5,711 nt of DNA from Betaproteobacteria bacterium UBA5582. Its GTDB lineage: Bacteria > Pseudomonadota > Gammaproteobacteria > Burkholderiales > Rhodocyclaceae. Position numbers and translations under genes: made by a program. Positions 1 through 5,064 of the stretch are shown here, one piece after another (the first letter of the stretch is position 1; every line of letters starts with the position of its first letter). Below the pieces are notes generated by a model. That model did no database searches. It was not told the DNA's origin and saw nothing but the letters and a program-made list of their open reading frames with translations. The stretch spans positions 1 through 5,711 of the forward strand of contig DILW01000058.1 of the NCBI GenBank assembly GCA_002425245.1. The letters run 5' to 3'.

Positions 1-214
1 ACAAGGTCAGCGGCGTCTTGCCGGCACCGCCGACGGTCAGATTGCCGACCACCACCACCGGCACCGGCAGCCGTTGCGGCCGTGCCTGCCGACGCCGCCG
101 ACCGGCAACCCCGGCAAAGAGCAGGTTGAACGGCCCCAGCAGCGGCAGCAGAAGCCACAACGCCGGCGTCAGCCGGCGTTGGAACCATTGTCGCTGCAAC
201 CAGCGGGCGAACAT
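1..214 (-). CDS. lpxK: Tetraacyldisaccharide 4'-kinase LpxK, N-terminal part (cut by window edge)
   Basis: LpxK phosphorylates the 4' position of the lipid A disaccharide precursor with ATP at the cytoplasmic face of the inner membrane, the step before Kdo addition. Only the first 71 codons are present, reading leftwards off the window. The protein starts MFARWLQRQWF, has a hydrophobic, Leu-rich segment at about residues 17-37 that would anchor it to the membrane, then a basic stretch (about 39-48), a short beta strand of valines, and VGNLTVGGAGKTPLT at about 56-70. The last is the typical LpxK P-loop (Walker A, Lys66/Thr67). The ATG shares its A with the exbD stop codon (TGATG), and no Shine-Dalgarno sequence is visible before it, so translation is probably coupled to exbD. 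In this gene order lpxK as third gene is expected. The family call rests on the P-loop and N-terminus; the kinase core lies outside the window. Confidence 0.93.
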   Translation of the reverse strand, partial: MFARWLQRQWFQRRLTPALWLLLPLLGPFNLLFAGVAGRRRRQARPQRLPVPVVVVGNLTVGGAGKTPLTL

Positions 215-630
215 CAGTTGGCCGTCTGGGTGGCGAAGGAAATGTGCGGATAACCGGCCGACTGCGCCGCCTGCATGACATCGACCACGCTCTGGTGGGT
301 GGCCTTGGCGTCGGCGTTGATCACGATCACCGGCTCCTTGCGCCCGCCCGCTGCCTTCTGCAGCGCCGCCGAAATGGCGTCGACATCGCTGCCGGACAGC
401 GGCACCTTGTTCACCAGAATCTGTCCGCCGGCCGTCACCGCCACGTCGATTTCGTTCGGCTGCGCCTTCTGCTCGGCAGTCTCGGCCGTCGGCAGATTGA
501 TCTCCAGACCGGAGAACTTGGAATAGGTGGTCGTCAGCATCAGGAAGATGATGATCACCAGCAACACGTCGATCATCGGGATCAGGTTGATTTCCGGCTC
601 TTCCCGGCCACGCCCGCGCTGAAAGTTCAT
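214..630 (-). CDS. exbD: ExbD/TolR-family proton-channel subunit
   Basis: This is a 138-residue ExbD/TolR protein, the usual size of the family. It has a short basic and acidic cytoplasmic N-terminus (residues 1-13), one transmembrane helix at about 14-36 (INLIPMIDVLLVIIIFLML), and a periplasmic domain of about 100 residues ending in SFATQTAN. Asp21 inside the helix is the conserved proton-carrying residue of the family (Asp25 in E. coli ExbD, Asp23 in TolR). With ExbB it forms an inner-membrane motor that uses the proton gradient to energise TonB-type or similar periplasm-spanning partners; no TonB gene is in the window, so the partner is unknown. A GGAAG sequence inside the end of exbB lies 6 bases before the ATG, and only 3 bases separate the two genes. 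Its stop overlaps the lpxK start by one base. TolR is the alternative name, but association with lpxK favours the ExbD designation. Confidence 0.93.
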   Translation of the reverse strand: MNFQRGRGREEPEINLIPMIDVLLVIIIFLMLTTTYSKFSGLEINLPTAETAEQKAQPNEIDVAVTAGGQILVNKVPLSGSDVDAISAALQKAAGGRKEPVIVINADAKATHQSVVDVMQAAQSAGYPHISFATQTAN

Positions 631-633
631 CGC

Positions 634-1239
634 TTACTTCCGCTCGCCGTGCATCACTTCGACCAGACGCACCGCCTGCTGCTCCATCTCGACGACGAAG
701 CCATCGACCAGGGCACGGAAATGGCGCCAGAAGATCATGCTCGGAATGGCGATGAAGATGCCGAAACCGGTGTTGTACAGGGCAATCGAAATCCCGTGCG
801 CCAGTTGCTGCGGGCTGCCGGTACCCGGCGCCTGCGAACCGAAGATCTCGATCATCCCGACCACCGTGCCGAACAGGCCCATCAGCGGGCTGATCGAGGC
901 AATGGTGCCAAGCGTGGTCAGGTAGCGGTTCAACTCATGCGCCACCGCCGAACCGGCTTCCTCGATCGACTCCTTCATCACCTCGCGCGAGCTGTGCACA
1001 TTGCGCAGGCCGGTGGCCAGCACGCGGCCAAGCGGCGAATGCCGGTACAGTTCCTCGATCAGCTTGCTGTTGTCGCCACCGCGACGGAACTCGCCGACCG
1101 CCCGTTGCAGCAGGCCCGGCGGAACGATCTTGGCGCGACGCAAGGCCACCAGGCGTTCGATGATCAGGGCCACGGAGACGACCGAAGCCAGCAACAATGG
1201 CCAGATGGGCCAGCCGGCCGCTTTGACGATTTCAAACAC
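634..1239 (-). CDS. exbB: ExbB/TolQ/MotA-family proton-channel subunit (GTG start)
   Basis: This is the ExbB/TolQ partner of the next gene. I chose the GTG at 1239 (protein MFEIVKAAGWPIW..., 201 aa) rather than the more upstream ATG at 1308. The longer form adds 23 residues unlike the family, whereas AAGGA stands 9 bases before the GTG and a transmembrane helix follows at once. The three-helix layout is visible: TM1 about 11-33, a cytoplasmic domain about 34-107, TM2 about 108-132 and TM3 about 148-171, then a charged cytoplasmic tail. TM2-TM3 contains the conserved family core LGTIASISPLMGLFGTVVGMI and the GISIALYNTGFGIFIAIPS segment, including the Thr residues that line the proton path. It lacks the N-terminal extension of E. 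coli ExbB (244 aa). It is the first gene of the operon exbB-exbD-lpxK. Confidence 0.93.
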   Translation of the reverse strand: MFEIVKAAGWPIWPLLLASVVSVALIIERLVALRRAKIVPPGLLQRAVGEFRRGGDNSKLIEELYRHSPLGRVLATGLRNVHSSREVMKESIEEAGSAVAHELNRYLTTLGTIASISPLMGLFGTVVGMIEIFGSQAPGTGSPQQLAHGISIALYNTGFGIFIAIPSMIFWRHFRALVDGFVVEMEQQAVRLVEVMHGERK

Positions 1240-1248
1240 GTGACGTTG

Positions 1249-1253
1249 TCCTT
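1249..1253 (-). promoter_or_regulatory. Ribosome binding site deciding the exbB GTG start
   Basis: AAGGA on the minus strand, 9 bases before the GTG at 1239. It supports the short 201-residue form of ExbB over the in-frame ATG at 1308. Confidence 0.6.
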
Positions 1254-1330
1254 GAGGAGAATTTAGCCCGCAATTCTGCCTCCCCCTCGCCGCAGGGGCA
1301 AGCGCCACGATTTTCCGGGCCCGCCGACGC

Positions 1331-1365
1331 TTATCCCCAAAAGCTGTGGATAAGTCTGTGGAACA
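1331..1365. promoter_or_regulatory. Cluster of three DnaA-box-like 9-mers
   Basis: TGTGGATAA at 1345-1353 is an exact consensus DnaA box (TTATCCACA) on the minus strand. TTATCCCCA at 1331-1339 matches 8 of 9 on the plus strand, facing it. TGTGGAACA at 1357-1365 matches 7 of 9 on the minus strand. The first two form an inverted repeat with perfect arms CTTATCC (1330-1336) and GGATAAG (1348-1354). An AT-rich tract begins about 65 bases further right. DnaA binding to such boxes is established; that these boxes act is inference. Possible roles are control of xseA or exbB transcription, or DnaA titration. Confidence 0.55.
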
Positions 1366-1512
1366 ACTGTGCCCACTCCCCGCAAACCCGCGAAATACAA
1401 GGATTTCCCTTGCCCTGCCAAAAAACGAGGCATCAAATTAATATTCAACGAAATCAACAACTTGAAATCAAAGCCGAATGTCAAGCGTCTATCGCCAACG
1501 GCCAAGCCCGGT

Positions 1513-1518
1513 TAGAAT
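1513..1518 (+). promoter_or_regulatory. Candidate -10 element for xseA, suggesting a leaderless mRNA
   Basis: TAGAAT matches the sigma-70 -10 consensus TATAAT at 5 of 6 positions and ends 6 bases before the xseA ATG. Transcription starting about 7 bases after the element would begin at the A of the ATG. No Shine-Dalgarno sequence lies before this ATG, which fits a leaderless transcript. No convincing -35 is seen at 16-18 bases upstream, so the call is tentative. TTGAAA at 1462-1467 is too far away to pair with it. Confidence 0.45.
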
Positions 1519-1524
1519 CCGCCC

Positions 1525-2748
1525 ATGCCCGACTCCGCGATCCCTGTCAATAACTCCGTCCTCAGCGTCAGTGCCCTCAACCGCCTGGTGCGCGACTGCC
1601 TCGAAGCCGCCTTTCCGCTCAGCTGGGTCGGCGGCGAAATCTCCAACCTGACCTACGCCGCCTCCGGCCACGTCTACTTCTCGCTCAAGGACAGCGCCGC
1701 CCAGGTCCGTTGCGTCATGTGGCGCAGCCGCGCGCAGACCCTCGGCTGGCGGCTGGAAAACGGCCAGAAGATCGAAGCCAGGGCGCTGGTCTCGTTTTAC
1801 GAGCCACGCGGCGAATTCCAGCTCAACATCGAATCCCTCCGCCGCGCCGGCCAGGGCGACCTGTTCGAACGCTTCCTGCGGCTGAAGGCCCAGCTCGAAC
1901 AGGAAGGCCTCTTCGACCCCGCCCGCAAACGCCCCCTGCCCGCCTTTCCCCGGCGCCTGGCCATCGTCACCAGCCCGCAGGCCGCCGCCCTGCGCGACGT
2001 GCTCAGCACCCTGCACCGGCGCGCCGCCCATGTCGCCATCAGCCTCTTCCCCACCCCGGTCCAGGGCGAGGGCGCCGGCCAGCGCATCGCCGCCGCCCTC
2101 GCCGCAGCCGCCGCCAGCGACTGCGATGCCATCATCCTCTGTCGCGGTGGCGGCAGCATCGAAGACCTCTGGGCCTTCAACGAAGAATGCGTCGCCCGCG
2201 CCATCGTCGCCAGCCGGCTGCCGGTGATCAGCGGCGTTGGCCACGAAACCGACTTCACCATCGCCGACTTCGCCGCCGACCACCGCGCCGCCACACCCAC
2301 CGCCGCCGCCGAAATGGCCGCGCCGGAACGCCAGCAACTGCTCGCCCACCTGGCGCGCCAGCAACAACGCCTGCAGCAACTCACCCGGCGGCGCCTGGCC
2401 GACCGCCAGCAGACGCTGGACTGGCTGCGCAGCCGCCTGCTCCACCCGGCCGAGCGCATCCGGCGGCAACGCCAGGCCGTCGGCGAACTCGCCCGGCGCC
2501 TGCATCAGGCCGGCCAGTGGCAAGGCACGCGCCGACAGATGAAACTAAATGCCCTGGCTGCGAGTCTCAAGCAGCTGGACCCGCACGCCGTGCTCGCCCG
2601 CGGCTACGCGCTGGTCACCGGCCCCGACGGCCGCGCCCTGCGCGACAGCTCGGCAGCCGCCCCCGGCAGCCAGGTCGACATCCGGCTGGCGCGCGGCGCG
2701 CTCCAGGCAACTGTCGCGCAGGTTGTGGCCGCACCGGAAGCTGACTAG
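1525..2748 (+). CDS. xseA: Exodeoxyribonuclease VII large subunit
   Basis: XseA is the catalytic subunit of exonuclease VII, which with several copies of XseB degrades single-stranded DNA from either end in the cytoplasm. It acts in mismatch repair and DNA damage tolerance. The 407-residue protein shows an N-terminal OB-fold domain at about 13-107 (SWVGGEISNLTYAASGHVYF and following), the nuclease domain at about 112-265, a coiled-coil segment at about 266-345 rich in Gln, Arg and Leu, and the conserved C-terminal piece LDPHAVLARGYALVTGPDG at 351-369. Residues matching the active site reported for E. coli XseA (Asp155, Arg207, His238, Asp241) are Asp158 (in LRDVL), Arg207 (in CRGGGSIEDLW), His240 and Asp243 (in SGVGHETDF). 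It is about 50 residues shorter than the E. coli enzyme (456), mainly in the coiled coil that binds XseB. xseB is not in the window. No terminator separates it from sodB. Confidence 0.97.
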   Translation: MPDSAIPVNNSVLSVSALNRLVRDCLEAAFPLSWVGGEISNLTYAASGHVYFSLKDSAAQVRCVMWRSRAQTLGWRLENGQKIEARALVSFYEPRGEFQLNIESLRRAGQGDLFERFLRLKAQLEQEGLFDPARKRPLPAFPRRLAIVTSPQAAALRDVLSTLHRRAAHVAISLFPTPVQGEGAGQRIAAALAAAAASDCDAIILCRGGGSIEDLWAFNEECVARAIVASRLPVISGVGHETDFTIADFAADHRAATPTAAAEMAAPERQQLLAHLARQQQRLQQLTRRRLADRQQTLDWLRSRLLHPAERIRRQRQAVGELARRLHQAGQWQGTRRQMKLNALAASLKQLDPHAVLARGYALVTGPDGRALRDSSAAAPGSQVDIRLARGALQATVAQVVAAPEAD

Positions 2749-2751
2749 AAT
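2723..2751 (+). promoter_or_regulatory. Sigma-70-type promoter of sodB across the end of xseA
   Basis: TTGTGG (2723-2728) and TAGAAT (2746-2751) are separated by exactly 17 bases, the optimal spacing. The first three bases of the -10 element are the TAG stop codon of xseA. Transcription would start near 2758 and give a leader of about 40 bases before the sodB ATG. I see no clear Fur box or other operator in this leader. Confidence 0.65.
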
Positions 2752-2797
2752 TTTTGCTTTACCCCGCCTCAAACCTCGATAACCAACGGAGAAAACA

Positions 2798-3385
2798 ATG
2801 GAACACCAACTGCCCGCCCTGCCCTACGCCAAGGACGCCCTCGCCCCGCACATGTCGGCCGAGACCTTCGACTTCCACTACAGCAAGCACCACAACGCCT
2901 ACGTGGTTAACCTGAACAACCTGATCAAGGGCACCGAATACGAAGCCCTCGACCTCGAAGCCATCGTCAAGAAGGCCCCGGCCGGCGGCATCTACAACAA
3001 CGCCGCCCAGGTCTGGAACCACACCTTCTTCTGGAACTGCATGAAGCCGAACGGCGGCGGCGCCCCGAGCGGCGCCCTAGCCGCCGCCATCGACGCCAAG
3101 TGGGGCTCGCTGGACGCCTTCAAGGCCGCCTTCCAGGCCTCCGCCGTCGGCAACTTCGGCTCCGGCTGGACCTGGCTGGTGAAAAAGGCCGACGGCAGCG
3201 TCGACATCGTCAACATGGGCGCCGCCGGCACCCCGCTGACCACCGGCGACAAGGCCCTGCTCTGCGTCGACGTCTGGGAACACGCCTACTACATCGACTA
3301 CCGCAACCTGCGCCCGAAGTTCGTCGAAACCTTCCTCAACAACCTGGTCAACTGGTCGTTCGCGGAAGCCAATTTCGCAGCCTGA
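2798..3385 (+). CDS. sodB: Iron superoxide dismutase
   Basis: This enzyme converts superoxide to hydrogen peroxide and oxygen. The 195-residue protein has the full Fe/Mn-SOD fold: an N-terminal helical hairpin domain (about 1-88) and a C-terminal alpha/beta domain (about 95-195). The four metal ligands are all visible: His27 (FHYSKHH), His75 (QVWNHTFFW), Asp158 and His162 (DVWEHAYY). The iron type is indicated by Gln71 in AAQVWNHTFFWNC and by Ala before GTPL (AAGTPLTT), where manganese enzymes have a Gln-Asp pair. There is no signal peptide, so it is cytoplasmic. GGAG (2788-2791) lies 6 bases before the ATG. It has its own promoter in the end of xseA and is followed by two hairpins, the second a strong terminator, so it is probably transcribed both alone and by read-through from xseA. 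Confidence 0.98.
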   Translation: MEHQLPALPYAKDALAPHMSAETFDFHYSKHHNAYVVNLNNLIKGTEYEALDLEAIVKKAPAGGIYNNAAQVWNHTFFWNCMKPNGGGAPSGALAAAIDAKWGSLDAFKAAFQASAVGNFGSGWTWLVKKADGSVDIVNMGAAGTPLTTGDKALLCVDVWEHAYYIDYRNLRPKFVETFLNNLVNWSFAEANFAA

Positions 3386-3403
3386 TCGCGGAATTTCAGG
3401 ATA

Positions 3404-3424
3404 AAAACTCGTAAAACGAGTTTT
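3404..3424 (+). repeat. Perfect hairpin after sodB
   Basis: Two perfect 9-base arms, AAAACTCGT (3404-3412) and ACGAGTTTT (3416-3424), enclose a three-base AAA loop. It starts 18 bases after the sodB stop and ends in TTTT, so it could act as a first, weaker terminator or protect the 3' end of the mRNA. It directly precedes the strong terminator. Confidence 0.6.
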
Positions 3425-3426
3425 AG

Positions 3427-3455
3427 AAAAAGGGAGCATTCAGCTCCCTTTTTTT
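3427..3455 (+). terminator. Intrinsic terminator of sodB
   Basis: The GC-rich stem GGGAGC (3432-3437) pairs with GCTCCC (3443-3448) around a loop ATTCA, and is followed by seven T (3449-3455). The A-run before the stem (3427-3431) pairs with the first T residues and would also allow some termination on the minus strand. It should end transcripts from sodB and xseA. Confidence 0.92.
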
Positions 3456-3608
3456 CATTGCACAATCGCGTGATACTTCAGGGTCCTTCGCCAGTGCTTT
3501 TTCTACCTAGCCGATCGCCCAGATTACCTCGGGGAGGCTGCCCAGACCCCTTGCAAGTTATCGAAGCAGACATGACTTGGCTTCGAGGGGCCGACGCAAG
3601 TCCCGTAT
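3456..3608. other. Non-coding stretch before the kinase leader
   Basis: I find no credible gene here. It contains an inverted repeat (3561-3586) and C/G-rich patches such as GGGG (3532-3535) facing CCCC (3548-3551). Composition is less GC-rich than in xseA or sodB. Promoter elements for the kinase should lie at its right end. Confidence 0.6.
3561..3586. repeat. Inverted repeat TCGAAGC...GCTTCGA
   Basis: Perfect 7-base arms (3561-3567 and 3580-3586) are separated by 12 bases, and lie about 25-50 bases upstream of the candidate -10 at 3609. The size and position suit a dimeric-regulator operator. With no T-run it is not a terminator. No particular regulator can be named. Confidence 0.4.
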
Positions 3609-3614
3609 TAGAAT
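3609..3614 (+). promoter_or_regulatory. Candidate -10 element of the leader ORF and kinase
   Basis: TAGAAT, 5 of 6 to the consensus, ends 6 bases before the ATG at 3621. It lies within the 10-mer TTAGAATCCG (3608-3617), which is identical in sequence and in distance to the ATG to that before xseA. The predicted transcript start falls on the ATG itself. No good -35 was found at the proper spacing, so this is a tentative call. Confidence 0.4.
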
Positions 3615-3620
3615 CCGGAA

Positions 3621-3695
3621 ATGATTAGCACTTTTCCGCTGCGCACGGCAGTGATCGAGATATCTCCGATAACCAGGGTGATCGGCGAATCATGA
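3621..3695 (+). CDS. Possible 24-codon leader peptide overlapping the kinase start
   Basis: This ORF begins MISTFPLRTA and ends VIGES, 24 residues, with no recognisable domain. It starts at the predicted first base of a transcript from the TAGAAT element. Its TGA stop overlaps the kinase ATG as ATGA, the classic arrangement of translational coupling. The kinase has only a weak, distant AGGG (3675-3678) in front of it, so re-initiation by ribosomes finishing this ORF would explain how it is translated. A perfect 10-bp palindrome GAGATATCTC (3657-3666) lies inside. It is equally possible that this is just the kinase 5' leader with a chance ORF; 24 codons are too few to judge coding potential. 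Confidence 0.35.
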   Translation: MISTFPLRTAVIEISPITRVIGES

Positions 3696-4939
3696 GAGCG
3701 TACGAACACGAAAATTTTGTAAACAGCAGCCTTTTGAGCAGCTTGCTTGAAAGCTCACCCGACGTCATCATTTTCGCGCTCGATCGTCACTACCGTTACC
3801 TCGTCTTCAATTCCAAGCATCGCGAAACGATGCGTGCCATTTGGGGAAAGGAGATTGCTGTCGGAACGAGCATGCTCGACGTCATCGGTAATGATGCCGA
3901 CCGAGAAGCCGCCAAACGCTCTTTCGATCGCACCCTGATGGGAGAGCATTTCTCCACAGAGGAAGCCTACGGCGACGAGAAACTGGCGCGACTTTATTGG
4001 CGGATATTCTGGGCACCGATACGCAACGATGACGGAGATGTAATCGGGCTGACCTGTTTCAACATGGACATCACCGAGCATAAGCTGGCCGAAGCCGAAC
4101 TCGACAACTACCGACACCACCTCGAACAACTGGTCGATACGCGCACCGCTGAACTTGTCATCGCAAAGGACGCCGCTGAAGCGGCCAACCGCGCCAAGAG
4201 CAGTTTCCTCGCCAACATGAGCCACGAACTCAGGACGCCGATGAACGGGATCATGGGCATGATAGACATGGCCAAGCGGCGCATGGCCGACGCCAAAGGG
4301 CTGGATCAGCTCGATAAAGCCAAACTCTCCGCCGAACGCCTTCTGGGCGTGCTCAACGACATTCTCGACATTTCCACGATCGAAGCCCAACGTCTGGTGC
4401 TCGAGAATATCCCCATGCAACTGGTATCCATCACAGAAAATCTCGTCGGAACCCTTGGTCACAAAGCGACAGACAAAGGGCTGCGCGTGAGAGTTGAAAT
4501 ACCGTCCGGGCTCGATAACCAGCAGTTTCAGGGCGATCCTCTGCGCCTCGGACAGATCCTCACGAACCTGGTGGGCAACGCCATCAAATTCACCGAGCAC
4601 GGCGAAATCGTCTTGCGTGCCCGCCCGGTCAGGGAAACGGCCGAAGCCCTGCAAGTCCGCTTCGAAGTTTCCGACACCGGCGTTGGCATCGATGCGGAAG
4701 CGCAGACACGGCTGTTCCGCTCTTTTGAGCAGGCAGACAACAGCATGACCCGCAAATACGGTGGCGCCGGACTCGGGTTGGTGATCAGCAAGCATCTCGT
4801 TCAACTCATGGGCGGCGATATCGGTGTCGAGAGTACGCCGGGACAAGGCAGCACCTTCTGGTTTGTCGTTCCTTTGAAGAAACGCGCACCCAGCTCCACC
4901 TCGCTGACGCCCTCGTCGAGCAGGCCATCGGCTGAGTAG
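3692..4939 (+). CDS. Soluble PAS-domain sensor histidine kinase without a receiver domain
   Basis: This 415-residue protein is a sensor kinase of a two-component system. It has no transmembrane segment and should sense a cytoplasmic signal. A PAS domain covers about 15-130 (SPDVIIFALDRHYRYLVFN to CFNMDITEHKLAE), followed by a helical linker, probably a coiled coil, at about 131-168. The HisKA domain follows with FLANMSHELRTPMNG, whose His178 is the phosphorylation site. The ATPase domain shows the N box (ILTNLVGNAIKF, 289-300), G1 box (DTGVGI, 328-333), F box (FRSFEQAD, 342-349) and G2 box (GGAGLGL, 357-363), so the catalytic core looks intact. The H-box style is that of hybrid kinases, yet the protein ends in a Ser/Pro tail (PSSTSLTPSSSRPSAE) with no receiver or Hpt domain, and no response regulator gene adjoins. 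Only the ATG at 3692 can start this frame; upstream it reads back to a stop at 3626 without another start codon. GC content is lower than in the flanking genes. The signal and the partner are unknown. Confidence 0.93.
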   Translation: MRAYEHENFVNSSLLSSLLESSPDVIIFALDRHYRYLVFNSKHRETMRAIWGKEIAVGTSMLDVIGNDADREAAKRSFDRTLMGEHFSTEEAYGDEKLARLYWRIFWAPIRNDDGDVIGLTCFNMDITEHKLAEAELDNYRHHLEQLVDTRTAELVIAKDAAEAANRAKSSFLANMSHELRTPMNGIMGMIDMAKRRMADAKGLDQLDKAKLSAERLLGVLNDILDISTIEAQRLVLENIPMQLVSITENLVGTLGHKATDKGLRVRVEIPSGLDNQQFQGDPLRLGQILTNLVGNAIKFTEHGEIVLRARPVRETAEALQVRFEVSDTGVGIDAEAQTRLFRSFEQADNSMTRKYGGAGLGLVISKHLVQLMGGDIGVESTPGQGSTFWFVVPLKKRAPSSTSLTPSSSRPSAE

Positions 4940-4987
4940 CAGGAGATGACGTCGGCGTTGCACAAAACATCGAGTCTCCCCAAATTT

Positions 4988-5016
4988 CCCCCACCCCCGC
5001 CTGCCCTTCCCCGCCC
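4988..5016 (-). promoter_or_regulatory. Candidate G-quadruplex tract upstream of the M20 gene
   Basis: On the minus strand there are five runs of three to five G (5016-5014, 5012-5009, 5006-5004, 4998-4994, 4992-4988) with loops of 1, 2, 5 and 1 bases. This fits the usual G3+N1-7 quadruplex rule. A further run of four C (4978-4981) lies just upstream on the plus strand. The tract would be on the template strand in the promoter region of the next gene. Whether it folds in the cell is not known. Confidence 0.5.
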
Positions 5017-5021
5017 TGAGG

Positions 5022-5027
5022 TATGCT
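5022..5027 (+). promoter_or_regulatory. Weak candidate -10 element of the M20 gene
   Basis: TATGCT, 4 of 6 to the consensus, would start transcripts near 5034, upstream of the likely start codons at 5038, 5065 or 5080. The -35 zone is C-rich and lies inside the G-quadruplex tract, with no recognisable hexamer. Confidence 0.25.
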
Positions 5028-5064
5028 TTCAGCCTTGATGGCGCGTGGCGTACGGGGGATCGGG

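Larger units (their letters stand above)
1240..1524. other. Divergent intergenic region between exbB and xseA
   Basis: This 285-bp region separates the two divergent genes and must hold both promoters. The part near exbB is GC-rich. The middle carries a DnaA-box-like cluster (1331-1365) and a small inverted repeat CAAGG-ATTTC-CCTTG (1398-1412). The part near xseA is AT-rich: 30 of 40 bases at 1431-1470 are A or T. It contains a direct repeat GAAATCAA at 1450-1457 and 1464-1471. On the minus strand only weak -10 candidates are seen for exbB (CAGAAT at 1278-1273, TAAATT near 1266-1261) and no good -35, so I do not call an exbB promoter. No credible small gene or RNA gene was found. Confidence 0.7.

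Noticed and set aside
244..1266. Plus-strand open frame of 340 codons
   Set aside because: It lies antisense to exbB and exbD, whose proteins are clear family members. Its translation is rich in His, Arg and Asp without any motif, typical of the opposite strand of a high-GC gene.
1240..1308. ATG at 1308 as the start of exbB
   Set aside because: The extra 23 residues do not resemble ExbB/TolQ proteins, while the GTG at 1239 has AAGGA at good spacing and is followed directly by the first transmembrane helix.
1398..1412. CAAGG-ATTTC-CCTTG as a terminator
   Set aside because: The stem has only 5 base pairs and no T-run follows, so it is too weak for an intrinsic terminator.
2077..2330. Dense GCCGCC runs inside xseA that look like repeats
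   Set aside because: They are codons for alanine-rich parts of XseA with strong GCC preference, not a separate repeat element.
1489..2523. Minus-strand open frame of 344 codons
   Set aside because: It is antisense to xseA. Its Gly/Ala-rich translation has no domain and arises from the GC-rich third codon positions of xseA.
1710..2744. Plus-strand frame of 344 codons rich in Arg and Pro
   Set aside because: It is the shifted reading of xseA; the low-complexity Arg/Pro composition marks it as a shadow.
3755..4963. Minus-strand open frame of 402 codons
   Set aside because: It is antisense to the histidine kinase, which has all catalytic boxes. The antisense translation shows no family motif.
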